DNA of 64,000 nt, taken from NCBI RefSeq assembly GCF_030272615.1, contig NC_081414.1, forward strand, positions 336,677,927-336,741,926, written 5' to 3'. The notes beneath the pieces are model-generated. The model saw nothing but the letters and a program-made list of their open reading frames with translations, was not told the origin of the DNA and searched no databases. Below are positions 47,597 to 59,866 of the stretch, in pieces. Numbering within the stretch: the first letter of the stretch is position 1; each line of letters begins with the position of its first letter. The position numbers and the translations under genes are program-made. This stretch comes from Cryptomeria japonica (Eukaryota; Streptophyta; Pinopsida; Cupressales; Cupressaceae).

Positions 47597-48463
47597 TTGG
47601 AACAAGAACTATTGGAAACAAATGTACCTCAAGATCTGGATGTTGACAAATTCCAAGCCATGGTGGCTCATATGACAGGACCTCATAACCTTACCTTTTC
47701 TGATCATGATAATATCTCATTGAGCCATCCACACAATACTCCACTCCACATTGAAGTCTTGGTCTACAAGCATCAAGTCAAAAGAGTATTAATAGATGGA
47801 GGAGCTGGACTCAATATCTGTACCTTGAAGCTTATCTGTGCATTAGGCTTCTCTGAGCAATCTATTGATCCATGCAGAAAGATCACTATCAAAGCATATG
47901 ATGATGAAGAAAGGTCATCCAAAGGAATAGTAATGTTGCCAGTTCAAGTAGGACCAATACAAAAGGATACTATGTGCCAAGTCTTAGACATAGACCTCAC
48001 ATATAATATCTTATTGGGTTGACCTTGGATACACGAAATGCAAGAAATACCTTCTACTTATCATCAGTGTGTTAAGTTCCCCTACAATGGACAAGAGATT
48101 TCTATATTAGTAGATCATAACCCTTTTCAACATTGTAATGCTATGGGGGCAACCCAAGACAGCTTGGTTCCATATAATAGAGAAAAACAGAGTTCCTCAA
48201 AACCATATCTTAAGCAAGAAAAGTCTAAATCACTATCTATGGATTTCAAGCAGAAAATGAAAATCAAAGAGCAATGCATGGGAGAATACTCTTTGGAACC
48301 TTTGTGTTTAGCCAACTTACCAACATCACCTAAATCTCATGGATTACCTACAACATCAACAAATCAAGCAACACAACCCATCACCAAGTTTGATGGAAAA
48401 TTTATCCAACTAGGCACTCTAGCACATGAATCAGAGGAAAACGATATCCTTAGTTGGCTATAA
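47597..48463 (+). pseudogene. Tat-type aspartic protease region
   Basis: Same frame as gag. VKRVLIDGGAGLNICTL (47780-47830) has the catalytic Asp in DGG context, and DLTYNILLG (to 48019) is the flap-to-end ILLGxPWIH block, with one stop at 48020. The C-terminal stretch to 48463 is a polar linker. Confidence 0.75.
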
Positions 48464-49350
48464 AAGGATGAGGAAGAAGATAGAGCGACTACTATGGAAG
48501 TAGCTATACCAACACATCTGTATGGAAAAGGTTACTTGATCATGCAAAAAATGGGATACAATGGCAAAGGACCTATCAACAAATGGCAGGAAGGTGTCAT
48601 AGAATGATTAGATCCTCCTTCACAATTCAGTAAAGACAAAACAGGAATGGGCTATGAACACACTCTACCACCAAGGAAGACACCAAGCAAATACCAAAAA
48701 CCTCAATGGAAAGCAAAGAAGAAATACAAAGAGGACTCCTGGTAGGAGGCACTATTTGAGTCAACAGAGACAATATGCAAAGAACGTGAATATCAAGAAC
48801 AAAAGCAACATCAAGAGAAGCCCATAAAACAAAAGAAGGAAGCCGCTACTACAGAAGTACATCATGTTCAAGATACAATGTCTGACAAAGAGGAATCATC
48901 TCCTAATAACATCATTACTCCCTAAGGAGAGACAGTATATGAACAAATGCAAAGAGTGGAAGCAAGATCTAACACAAAATCAGAGAAAACTATCAGACTT
49001 GTATCAATCATCAAAGACCTATTTTCACCCTAAAACATACCTATCCACAACACTGCCAAAATCTAGGATAATACCTCTGAAACTGATTCAAATGAATATG
49101 AATGGGGTAGCTATTCTAATGTTACTGAAGATATTGCTGCAAATGACAGTCATACACCCATCTCTCAAGAAGAACACGGTACAGAACCTAGACCACTTGA
49201 ATTTGGTCCATAAAATATCTATGACACCAAAGAAAATGAGCAGTGACATTACGAGCAAGTCTACACAGAAGATGATACCATCGAAGACCTCGACGAAATC
49301 CTTAACTTGTTTAACACCCTGGCCAACCACGATGATACCTCCATCTTGAC
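48464..49350 (+). pseudogene. G-patch domain and linker of the Tat-type polyprotein
   Basis: Still in the gag-protease frame: YGKGYLIMQKMGYNGKGP (48519-48572) followed by an INKWQEG turn is a G-patch glycine-rich RNA-binding motif, right after the protease. A second GMGYE motif follows near 48648. Stops at 48461, 48605 and 48743 break it. Beyond 48920 the frame is lost, and the sequence is an acidic and Lys-rich linker to RT. The G-patch may help bind element RNA during reverse transcription, by analogy with retroviral G-patch domains (inference). Confidence 0.65.
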
Positions 49351-49457
49351 ACTTACAACAACTAAACTTGATCCACCTAATGACTCCTTATCACTTATCT
49401 TTCCTGACCTCATAGACTAGGACAAACCTGAAACTCATGACATACCACTTTTCCTGA

Positions 49458-51158
49458 ATGATGAATTCATTATCCATTACTTGTGTACCATTAACTCAAA
49501 AAAAAAACTCTACCAGTAAACAAAGTAACGACATCTACAATCAGGGGAGTGCTAAGTCTCTCAATCGCAAAAATGAACAACATAAAGGATCTATTGCTGA
49601 AAATCAGTCAATGGCAGCAATAGATCACAAAAAAGTAAAAATAAAGAATGCATCTGAGGGTGAAAACCTTTTTAAGGCACCTAAAGATGGGAGACTTGAC
49701 ACTCTTCCTAAACATTATCAGGAGCAATCGCCCTTATTGATTAATCCCACTCAATCAATCAACATTGGTACAACAGAAGCAACCAAAAACATACACCTTG
49801 CAGAATCTTTGACAGAGGAAGAAAAATCAGAGTTTATCCAAATTTTCAAAGAAAAGAAAATCAACTTTGCTTGGTCATATGCAGATATGCCCGGGATTGA
49901 TCCATAATTAATCATGCATCACTTGTCCATTACTCTAGGACATAAGCCAGTCAAGCAAAAATTGAGAAAGATGAATCCACATGTAGCACTCATGGTCAAA
50001 GCTGAGCTGAAGAAACTATTAGACATCGGATTTATTTGACCTATCAACAATGCTAAATGGATTTCCAACATTGTACCAGTTTCCAAACCAGATAGCAGTA
50101 TCAGAATATGCACCAATTTTAGAGATGTCAACAAAGCCTGTCTAAAGGATGACTTTCCTTTGCCCAATATCGACATAATTGTAGACCTCATAGTAGGCCA
50201 TGCAATGCTATTACTAATGGATGGTTTTTCAAGCTATAATCAAATCAAGATAGCCCCAGAGGATCAAGATAGAACAACATTTACCTGTCCTTGGGGAACG
50301 TATTGTTGGAATGTCATGCCTTTTTGCCTAAAGAATGCAGGGGCAACTTATCAATGAGAAATGACAACAATCTTTCATGACATGATGCATACCTTCATGG
50401 AGGACTATGTGGATGATTTCCTAGCTAAATCATTTACCCGGGCAGAACATCTAAGCATCTTAGAAAAGATTTTTGACAGATTGGAGAAATTCCAAGTTGG
50501 ACTCAACCCTAAGAAGTGTGTCTTCGGGGTTACATCAGGTAAGTTACTAGGCTACATAGTTTCAGCAAAGGGCATTGAAGTGGATCTAGCAAAGGTACAA
50601 GCCATAATGGAGATGCCACCACCAAAGAACATTAGCCAACTTAGATCTCTACAAGGACGGCTCAAGTCAATCAGGCGATTCATCGCTCAACTAACAGATA
50701 AAAGTCTACCATTCAATCATTTGCTACATAAAAATGTACCATTCAGATGGGAAGCCAAATGTGCAGAATCATTCTATCAAATCAAGCAATATCTAATGAA
50801 CCCACCAGTTCTAGTACCACCAATAGCAGGAAAGCCACTCATTCTCTACATTTCAACAATAGATATATCACTAGGGGAATTATTGGCACAAGAATATCAA
50901 CAAGGCAAGGAACGAGCTATCTATTACATCAACGAGACATTAAATAGATATGAACTCAACTATACATTCATTAAGAAGGCTTGTCTAACAGTGGTATTTG
51001 CTTCTCAAAAGTTTTGGCACTACATGCTAGCTCACACCATCAAGCTAGTTGCAAAAATTGATCCTCTCAAATATTTGCTCAGCAAAGCAGCTCTTACAGG
51101 CAGATTGGGTAAATGGGTCATGATTCTCATTGAATTTGATATCCACTACATAGAGTAA
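49458..51158 (+). pseudogene. Tat-type reverse transcriptase and RNase H
   Basis: In one frame: EEEKSEFIQIFKEKKINFAW (lead-in), KPVKQKLRKMNPHVALMVKA, IRICTNFRDVNKACLKDDF, LLLMDGFSSYNQIKIAPEDQ, FCLKNAGATYQ, EDYVDDFLAKS (YVDD at 50406-50417), LNPKKCVFGV, KLLGYIVSAKGIE. The RNase H part is PLILYISTIDISLGELLAQE to HYMLAHTIKLVAK, in which the usual acidic residue after YIS is Thr. Stops at 49906, 50037 and 50355. Confidence 0.85.
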
Positions 51159-51830
51159 TGAGCTATCAAAGGACAAGCAATTGCAGATCAACTAGCTGAA
51201 GCACCACTACCTAGAAAACAATCAATGGAGATTGAATTTATGGATAGGGATGTTCTTGCTATTTCCACCAAACAATGGACCCTATACTTTGATGGATCCT
51301 ATACTCAATATGGCCTAGGTACTGACATTCTGTTCATCACTCCTGATGGGCACACCATACCAAGATCATATAGGCTCATGTTTCCATGCACAAATAACGT
51401 TGCTGAATATGAGGCACTGATTATAGGCATCAAAATGGTCGTGAATGGAGAATCACAGAATTAAAAGTCTACAAAGATTCACAACTAGTCATCAATCAAA
51501 TCAACAATGACTATCAGACAAAGGATGACAAGCTGCTACCCTACAAATGAATGGTGGATGATTTCAAACAATATTTTGTATACATCACCTTCAAACAAAT
51601 ACCAAGGTTGCACAATAGAGAAGCTGATGCAATGGATACTATCGTTTCACTACTGCAAATTCCAGAACAACAAAATCATTATGAGTTTCTAGTAGAGCAA
51701 CTGTTCTCCCCAACCTATGACCATTTTGATTCCCATGTTATCTATGCCTTGACCGGTTCGAACTCTCTATTATATGGACAGATATATGACTATCTTAAAA
51801 GCAATATCCTACCCATTGACCTATCCTGAA
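51159..51830 (+). pseudogene. Second (archaeal-type) RNase H of the Tat-type element
   Basis: WTLYFDGSYTQYGLGTDILF (51276) and NNVAEYEALIIGIKMV (51394) are the D and E motifs of the additional RNase H found in Tat elements before integrase. The later Asp region is shifted to another frame (LYVYKDSQLVI-type, near 51465; NREADAMDTIVSL at 51616). Frame breaks near 51450 and 51550. Confidence 0.75.
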
Positions 51831-53026
51831 ACCAAAAACACAAAATTATCCGGCAAGCCGCCCGTTATACTCTCACTGCTGATACTTTGTACTGTTGAGG
51901 TCTAGATGGTACTCTTCTTCGTTGCCTTGATGGTAATGAATCTGACTCCGCTTTACAAGAGCTTCACAAAGGTATCTATGGCACACATTCAAGTGGTCTT
52001 ACTCTTGCTAAAAAACTTCTAAGAATGGGATATTACTGGCTGACAATGGAAAAAGACTCTTATCATTTTGCAAAGAAGTGTCCTAAATGCCAAATCCATG
52101 GCAATGTTATACATGCACCAACACAGGAACTGTAGCCATTCACAACATCCTGGCCCTTTTGCCAGTGGGGACTGGACTTAGTCGGCAAAATTCATCCTTC
52201 ATCTTCAAATGGACACAATTCATTATAACTGCAATGAAATATTTTACCAAATGGATTTAAGCGGTCCCCATGACAACAGTGACTGGGAAACAAATAGCCT
52301 CTTTTATCCTTAATTATCTAATCTATAGATATGGCATTCCAAGTTCCATCATCCCAAATAATGGATGACCTTTCAAGAACCAAGATGTGCGAGAACTATG
52401 TGAAAAATTCAAAATCCAACATCGTTTCTCTATACCTTACTACCCACAGGGGAATGGTCAAGCAGAAGCATCCAACAAGACAATATTGAAAATCCTAAAG
52501 AAAACAATGAATGATGTAGGTAAAGATTGGCATGTACAACTCAATCCAACACTTTGGGCATACAGAACTAGCATCCGCACACCTACGAGAGCTACACCAT
52601 ATTCATTGGTATATGGATCAGAGGCAATTTTACCCCTAGAGGTGGAAATTCCATCTCTCAAAGTCTCTTTGGAAGGCCTAATTCTAGATGAAGAGTATCG
52701 AGTCAACCGACTGCAAGAGATAGAACTTCTAGATGAAAGATGCCAACATGCCTACACTCACCTCAAAGCATATCAACAATGCATGTGCAGAAGCTACAAC
52801 CACAAGGTCACTCCCAAAAATTTTAAAATTGGTGACCTAGTATTCAAGGAAAATCCTAGAAATCAACAAGATCGGGAAAAGAAAGGGAAATTTGAACCTA
52901 AGTGGTTAGGTCCCTATGTCATCATATCATCCTATGGATCGGGTGCTCATCAGCTAACAAGTTTAGAAGGAGATGTGCTCGATGAACCAACTAATAGCAT
53001 CCATCTGAAGAAATACTGCACTTGAG
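51831..53026 (+). pseudogene. Tat-type integrase
   Basis: Zinc region: LHKGIYGTHSSGLTLAKKLL and KKCPKCQIHG (HHCC, 51960-52100). Core: WGLDLVGKI near 52165, then several frameshifts (52200-52380). Intact part from 52387: YYPQGNGQAEASNKTILKIL, including the catalytic Glu of QAEAS, then WAYRTSIRTPT and a C-terminal region ending IHLKKYCT at 53023. Length is close to a normal gypsy integrase. Confidence 0.85.
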
Positions 53027-54059
53027 CAATCTAATGCACAGAAAAGACAAAAATATCAAAAATTCAAAAAATATCAAATATCAAGAAAAAGCAAATAAAA
53101 GGGTACAATAAAAACAACTGGTGAAAACCTGGCAACAAACGCAACTGTGAGAGGACAACTCCTCTATCTAACTTTACTACCAAACCATTATATCCACAGT
53201 CAAGCACTATCGGCCATTGCCCGACATTTTTATCACACTATCCAGGACATTATTAGCGTAGTCACTATCCTGATTTATCCACATATCTTTTCACCGTATC
53301 TCACCATGGCTTGGTAATTACTGTACATATCCGCATTGAGAGGAAAACTCAACTAGGGGCAACATTGATCAAAATTTGTAGTACATTCAGAACATCAAAA
53401 CTTGCAGCAAACTCAGACAATCATATCCAACAAACGGATCATCAATCACAAAACCAAACATTGATCATTTAAAGATTCATAAAACACGATGGATTATTTG
53501 TTGAAGTATCAAATGTTTGCATCTTGTATGAAGTTTTGACTATTTTGCACTTAAACTTTTTGAACTATTGGATCCTCTACATTTTCTCAACAATGCATCA
53601 AGCTGGAGAAAAGTCATGGGGACTCCAATATTTTTTAGTTTTCTGTTTGTGAGGTGATCACTTGTACTATGCAAATACTTGTCTCGAGATGTGATTCAAA
53701 GCATATCACTAAAGACATGATTCTACTTTGCACATACAAATGATTTAATCTTGTCTGTTTATACGCAATCCGCACTCAGGTCGTCCTGGTTCAATTATAC
53801 CTTGACGGTTGTGCTATCTTGCAAAATAAAAAATCATGTAATTTTTTCTCAGGCCATTATGGTTCAATTATGCCATTATGCTTGTATAAATTTTCAACAT
53901 ATCCCAAACAAATCAATGCTCAATGATGATACCTACAAAGAAGAAAAAACATGTGACTATACAGAGATGACAAACGGAAGAATGAGGATGCTCATTTAAT
54001 TGCATATCATTTTAAAATTAATTGCAATTAGTTACACATCATTTTTAATCTTGCATTTA

Positions 54060-54230
54060 GTTACACATCACTATCATTATCATACATCTTATTTTCAAGA
54101 TACATCTCACAGCATATCATTATCATACATTTTCAAGATACATCTCACAACATATCATTATCATACATTTTCAAGATACATCTCACAGCATATCATACAT
54201 CTCACTTTCAAGATACATCTCTTAACATCA
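54060..54230. repeat. Tandem repeat TATCATACATTTTCAAGATACATCTCACA (about 40-50 bp unit)
   Basis: Four diverged units, TTCAAGATACATCTC in each. The AT-rich context lets a 90-codon frame run through, which I take as spurious. Confidence 0.75.
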
Positions 54231-54420
54231 TGCATTAACACATCATATTCATATCAAATCACATACATCTAAGCATTACATCATCCTCATAGAATCTCAT
54301 ATTGAAACATAATGCATATCATTCATCATTGCATCCCTCACATGCATATCTATCATATCATCATGGAATCTTTCTTCACTTCCATATCTTCATCGTTCTT
54401 CCAAACTATCTTATATCATA

Positions 54421-54690
54421 TCTTATACAAGATGTATATTTCCTGAAACCAGATGTTTTGATCAGCTCTTATACATGATATATCATTCCTGAAACCGGGC
54501 ATTTTGATTAGCTCTTATACAGGATATATCATTCCTAAAACCAGATGCTCGATCATCCATGTCTTATACAGGCGGTATCATTCATGAAACCAGACGCTCG
54601 ATCATTCATGTCTTATACAAATGGTATCATTCTTGAAACTAGATGCTCGACCATCTATGTCTTATACAAGAGGTGTCATACCTGAAACCA
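54421..54690. repeat. Tandem repeat, unit about 47 bp, six copies
   Basis: Each unit has TCTTATACA followed by (G/T)ATATCATTCCTGAAACCAGA and GCTCGATCAT or a variant. Starts near 54419, 54468, 54513, 54563, 54612 and 54660. Later units share CTCGATCATCCATG. Confidence 0.8.
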
Positions 54691-55068
54691 GACTTGATCT
54701 CAATCCAATCAATCTAATCAATCTTATCAAACCCATGCATGTAATCACTATCCACTCCTCTATCTCTCAAATAGAATTCTTCTTCTTTCGAGAGATCATT
54801 CATGCCTTTTGTGCACGAACGATCTCCCGAGGGGACATTATCATATCAAATCTTGACATCAATTTCATATCAGTTTCATATAAAATCAATTCTTCATATC
54901 TGGGGCATCATCAATATCATTCATCAAATTTGGGGCATCATATCGACTTTTCATATCAAATCAATTTTTCATATCCACAGTATCACATCGATAAAATTTT
55001 GATAGCATATCCAAAAAAATTTCTTTGAATCAACATGTGCCCACACGTCACTTCAAAGAGGGGCAAAA

Positions 55069-56492
55069 TGTAGACACCTAAAAGTCACACAGTTAATTAA
55101 GTCAATTTTACTCATTTAATTATTCTTAATTCTTCCAATTAATTAAATTAAGATTTAATTAATATCCCTATTCTTCTAATCACGTATTAATTAAATTAAG
55201 ATTTAATTAATATACCCTTCTTCTATCTAAGCCATTTAATCAAAACCCCCCTTCTAGCCCATTTAATTAAATCCCCCGACTTGCAAAATCCTACAAATGC
55301 AAGTTGCAACCACAATTGAAATAAATTAATTTTATTTTAATTAAATTACCCTCCATCCACTTGCAAAATCCTTCATCTCCCACTTGCATCCTAACCCTCT
55401 TCCTAATTTCTTCTAGAATCTATCTAATCCTAATCAATTAGCCTAAACCCATCCATTGTCCCATTTCCCTAAATTTGAGGAGGTCACTTCTCAAATTTGG
55501 AGTAAATTCTTCAAAAGGCATTAAAGCCTTTATGCCTTCAACAAGCTAACTTGTTGAATACCCCCAAATTTGGAATGACTCTTACAAATTTGTCCCCAAA
55601 GTCTTCAAACCATTAATGGTTAACTAACCCTTAGTGGCATGGTTAGATACTTTTTGCCTAACTTAACCCTCATCTAACCTAGGGGTCTCATCAAGCATCC
55701 ATTGCTTTCACCATGGTTATCCCTTTAACCTTTGCATAAGAGTTTACCCCTTGGGTAAAAGCTTTATCCATTGGATAACCCTAACTTAACCTTAACCCTT
55801 ACCTTCTAAGGTAACCATGAGGTTTTCTCAAGCATTTAATTCTTCTTACCTCTCCTCTCAAGCAGTCTTATGTTGATAATTGTCACCATTTCATTGGTAG
55901 AAATTCTAAACATGGATTGATAACTTTCAATCCTGACCCTTGATTAACTCCTTCAATCCTGACCTTCCATTGCCCTATTTTCACTATAAATAGAGCTCTC
56001 ATTCCTCCATTTCAAGGGATCCAAGCTTTTAGTATCTCATTTATGCTCAATTTTATCACTACATCTAGCCTCTCTTTATAATAGGAATAAATCTAATAAG
56101 CATTTTAGAATATTTTTGTTATCATTAGCTTAAATCATTAACTAGTATATCATGTTAGGATAGTATTGCTACTAACCTTGTCATCTTATAATCTAGTTTA
56201 AACTTATTAGTAGAATCATTCATAAATAGGATGCATTTCATATTAATATCAATCTAAAGCATCCCTCGTTCTTGCATTAGTCATCCCTAAGTCATTTTTC
56301 TTAGTGATTTGAGATCAAAGGCATTGACTTGAGGGACCTTGTGAGATAGAGAACCATGGAACCTACCTTGGGAAGTTGAGTCATTTCTCATGACTCAATA
56401 ACTTGCACCAAGAAGTCCTGTGGGTGTGTGGACAAGCTCTTTGAACATCATTTTTCACATTTTGAGTTTCATAGCCCCACTTTTCCCGCACA
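55069..56492 (+). repeat. 3' LTR of the Tat-type element
   Basis: 1,424 bp, TATA box at 55985-55993, ends TTTTCCCGCACA. Confidence 0.9.
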
Positions 56493-56498
56493 TGGTTT

Positions 56499-57710
56499 CA
56501 ATTACTTTCGATGGTAAATATAACATTGGTAATGTTTACTATGTGAAGGGTTTGCATCATAATCTTTTGAGTGTTGGACAAAATGTGCAAAATGGATATA
56601 ATGTTGTTTTTGAGGATAATGGATGTAAGATTTGGAAGGAGTCTGGAATAGTTATTGCAAATTGAAGAAGGACAAATGGAAATATGTATCAGTTAGAAGG
56701 AGTTACAAGACATGGTTTAATATCACAACTTGATGACAGCTAGCTATGACACCGGAGGATGTGTCATATCAACTTTGACAACCTGGTGCAGATTAGTTCA
56801 AGGAGTACAATGAGAGATTTACCGAGATTGACTAAACTGGACAACAACATCTACAAGGAATGTCAACTAGGAAAGTAGACAAAGAGAATATTTAGAGGAA
56901 AAGAGTACTTGTCCACCAGATTACTAGATTTGGTTCACACATATCTATGTGGTCCAACCAGAAAAAGGAGCCTACAAGGTGAGAGGTATTTCATGTTACT
57001 GAATGATGATTATTTAGGATGACTTGGGTTGCATTTTTAAGAGATAAGTTTGAGGCATTAGAGAAGTTCAAGATATTCAAGGCAAAAGTTGAGAATGAGG
57101 TTGATAGGAAAATCAAGTGCTTAAGATCTAACAGAAGTGGAGAATTTATTTCTGATGAGTTCAATGATTTCTGTGAGAAACATGGCATTAGAAGATAGTT
57201 ATCTGCCCCCCAGAAACCACAATAAAATGGTGTAGTGGAAAGGATGAACCGAACTATATAAGAGGAAGCTAGAACTATGACAAAAGGAGTAGAATTACCA
57301 AAAATCTACTAGAGAGAAGCAGTTCATACAATAGCACACACTCTTAACAAAATTTTACACTAGAAGAAATATGGGAAGAGATCCTACAAACTGTGGTATT
57401 GTAGAACTCCGACAGTGAAATATTTCAAAGTATTTGGAAGCAAGTGCTATATTCAGAGAGACAAAGATAATCTTGGAAAGTTCGATAGAAAAGTAGATGA
57501 AGGCATATTCCGAGGTTACCCAACAAAGAGAAAGGCATACCAATGTTACAACAAAAGGCTAAATAAGATTGTTGAAAGTGCAAATGTGATGAAAGTACTT
57601 CAAAAGACTCATAAATAGCAGTATGATGTGAATCTAATGAGTTTGGAGAAAAGAAAAAGGAAGAAGAAATCAGAAGTGAAGAAAAGAATGATCAAGATGC
57701 TCCGATGTCT
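56499..57710 (+). pseudogene. Copia integrase, broken
   Basis: Continues the interrupted copia: ITFDGKYNIGNVYYVKGLHH, LLSVGQNVQNGYNVVF, then the GAG-pre-integrase zinc region (HRRMCHINFDNL and YKECQLGK near 56750-56880), CGPTRKRSLQGERYF, DKFEALEKFKIFKAKVENEV, GEFISDEFNDFCEKHGI (catalytic region), APQKP, VVERMNRTI (near 57236, with the Glu of VVERMN) and YFKVFGSKCYIQRDKDNLGK. At least eight stops and frame changes near 57015 and 57210. Confidence 0.8.
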
Positions 57711-58964
57711 ACATCCAAGACTCCAAGGTATGTTCAAAAGAATCATTTAGAAGATCATATTATTGGAGATAAGAGCACAGGTATCATCACAAGAAGCAAA
57801 GTGGCTCAAGAACAAGTTTTTTTATGTTTACTATCTAAAACTGAGCCAAAGACAATAGAAGAATATTATAATGGTCAGAATTGGATGAAGGCACTGAAAG
57901 AGGAATTGGATCAGACTGAGAAAAATCAAACATGGGAATTAGTCAACAGATCGTAAGACAAGAATGTGATTGGAACTAAATGGGTATTCTGGAACAAGAT
58001 GAATGAAGATGGAAAGGTTGTAAGAAACAAGGAAAGGTTAGTTTGCAAAGGGTATCTCATATTGAAGGCATTGAATTTGATGAAACTTATGCCTTGGTTT
58101 CTCGAATGGAGGTAATCAGGATGTTCTTGGCATTTGCAACATTCAAGTACTTCAAGATTTATTCGATGGATGTAAAATTGACATTCTTGAATGGAGAATT
58201 GAAAGAAGTTTATATTGAACAACTAGAAGGCATCAAGTTGAAATATGAACTAAACATTGTTTGTAGATTGAAAAAGGCTATGTATGGACTGGAACAACCG
58301 CCTAGAGCTTGGTATGGAAGACTAGACAAGTACCTAACTGATCAAAGATTTCAGAAGGGTTTGACTAACAACAATTTATATTTCAAGACTGATTCAGGTA
58401 AAATCCTAATTTTTGTAGTACATGTTGATGATATAATCTTTGAAGGAAATGAAGATATGTGCAGAATATTTTCTAGTGAGATGCAAAAATAATCTGAGAT
58501 GTCTATGATTGGTGAGTTAAATTTCTTCTTTGGTCTGCAAGTTAATCAAAATGATAAAGGGAATTTTCTTTTTCAGTCTAAGTACATTAAAGAGTTGTTA
58601 AAGAAGTTTGGGTTGGAGAATTCCAAACCAGTGTGTACACCTATGACCATCAAATGTAAGTTAACCAATGATGATAAATCTCCTAAGGCAGATGCAAGTC
58701 AGTATAGGTTAATGATTGGAGGACTCTTATATTTGATTGCTACCAGACCAGATATCATGTATGTTGTTTTTTTGGAAGCCATATTTCAGAAACAACCAAA
58801 AGAATCACATGTTGTGGCATTAAAAAGGATTTTCTAATATCTAAAAGGCACATACGAGTTTGGTTTGTGGTATCCTAGGAGCTCAGATTTTTCTTTGACA
58901 ACTTATACAAATGCGGATTGGGTCGAAAGTGTTGATGACAGAAAAAGTACAAGTGGAGGATTGA
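57705..58964 (+). pseudogene. Copia RT and RNase H start, truncated at 58964
   Basis: SKTPRYVQKNHLEDHIIGDK, WMKALKEELDQTEKNQTWEL, NVIGTKWVFWNKMNEDGK, then a shift near 58045 to FDETYALVSRMEVIRMFLAF, DVKLTFLNGELKEVYI, AMYGLEQPPRAWY, FVVHVDDIIFEG (HVDD in place of YVDD, 58421-58432), FGLQVNQNDKGNFLFQSKYI, ADASQYRLMIGGLLYLIATR and DDRKSTSGG. Stops near 57954, 58490 and 58835. RNase H is cut after STSGGL. Confidence 0.85.
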
Positions 58965-59866
58965 TGTAGAGAAGGGATAGGTTGCCTTCAAAAATATCAC
59001 AAATTTATCAAGTTTCACAATTATGGGTTTTCGTTTGATGGTTTATCATAAAACTCTTCAAAACTCCCTTTGGGTATACTAGACCAAGCCTATCTTCCCA
59101 TATCTTTTAGGAAAGGCTTCAACCCAATCCTAAAAACAAATTCAAAACTTTCAATTGACTTAGAACAACAAGGTGGACTCAATCATGTACTGGTTCAAAA
59201 CATTGGGCATGACTCAATGATGAACACTCCTCACTAAGTCTCAATCCTTATAGCCCTCCCAAACGGGTTTCTGGGGCATAAATTTATGTATGGAAAACTT
59301 CAAATAAAAATGAAAACATGTTTGAGTACCCATTTTTCCATTTTACAACATATAAAATTTGTGGCTAGGGTTACTTTGGAACACAGGGATCAATAATTGA
59401 CTGGTAATTGTGTCCTAAGGCCTAATTAGAGCAGCAACACGTGTATTTTGGCCATAACTTTCCAATCAGAATTGATCTCCTAAAAAGGAAACTTTATTAA
59501 AATACCCATTTGGGATTTATACAACATATGTCAAAATTAGATAGGTTTTCTTTGGAAATTATTCTTCAAAAATGAATTGTCATAGTCCCAAATAGGCTTA
59601 ATTGGGTCACTTTTACAAAGCAAGTGGCAAGATTCTTAATCCCAACTCTCAATATTTCACTCTTTGGCACTAAGAAAATTAAAAAAGGTCTGAACCAACA
59701 AGTTCCATCCCCTATAACACTCCACAATTCACCATTCAACCAAACCCTCCTTCTACTAATGCAAATAATCCTAATACATAGGGATATTAGGCCATGACAT
59801 CACCAAATTTGCGTCCAACACCTTCCCTTGTGTTAGCATTTGGCATTATAACAGACAATGGAAGAT
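58965..59866. other. Unclassified inserted sequence after the copia RNase H
   Basis: It begins TGTAGAGAAGGGATAGGTTG just where copia RNase H stops, so this is the left end of an insertion. No coding frame, no terminal repeat found. The later part (TTGGCATTATAACAGACAAT) may continue at 61270 beyond the copia LTR. Confidence 0.4.

Larger units (their letters stand above)
53027..55068 (+). other. 3' UTR of the Tat-type element with two tandem arrays
   Basis: Non-coding. Short-unit repeats are found at 54060-54230 and 54421-54690 (separate entries). Near 54890-54960 CTGGGGCATCAT/TTGGGGCATCAT recur. It ends in the purine tract AGAGGGGCAAAA just before the LTR. Confidence 0.7.
41136..56492 (+). 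mobile_element. Tat-type Ty3/gypsy element, 15,357 bp, nested in the copia element
   Basis: LTRs 41136-42536 and 55069-56492 both start TGTAGACACC and end C(A/G)CACA. They are very similar by eye, the 3' copy having about 20 extra bases (TGGAATGACTCTTACAAA near 55571). The flanks TGGATT (41130-41135) and TGGTTT (56493-56498) are near-identical. Between them: long leader, upstream frame, gag, protease, G-patch, RT-RNase H, a second RNase H, integrase, 2-kb 3' UTR, purine tract AGAGGGGCAAAA (55057-55068). A second RNase H before integrase and the large size place it in the Tat group. Its frames are broken less densely than those of the older elements. Confidence 0.85.
38182..58964 (+). mobile_element. 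Ty1/copia element split by a Tat-type gypsy element, 3' end not seen
   Basis: 5' LTR about 38182-39953, primer-binding site 39957-39971, gag from about 40019, protease to 41135. A nested 15.4-kb element follows, then integrase from 56499, RT and RNase H to about 58964, where unrelated sequence cuts the RNase H. Its 3' LTR is not recognisable in the window. It entered the 3' LTR of the older gypsy element. Confidence 0.75.

Noticed and set aside
54000-54272. 90-codon frame in the Tat 3' UTR
   Set aside because: Runs through a short tandem repeat (TATCATACAT...), which gives a repetitive His/Ser/Tyr-rich peptide. Considered spurious.
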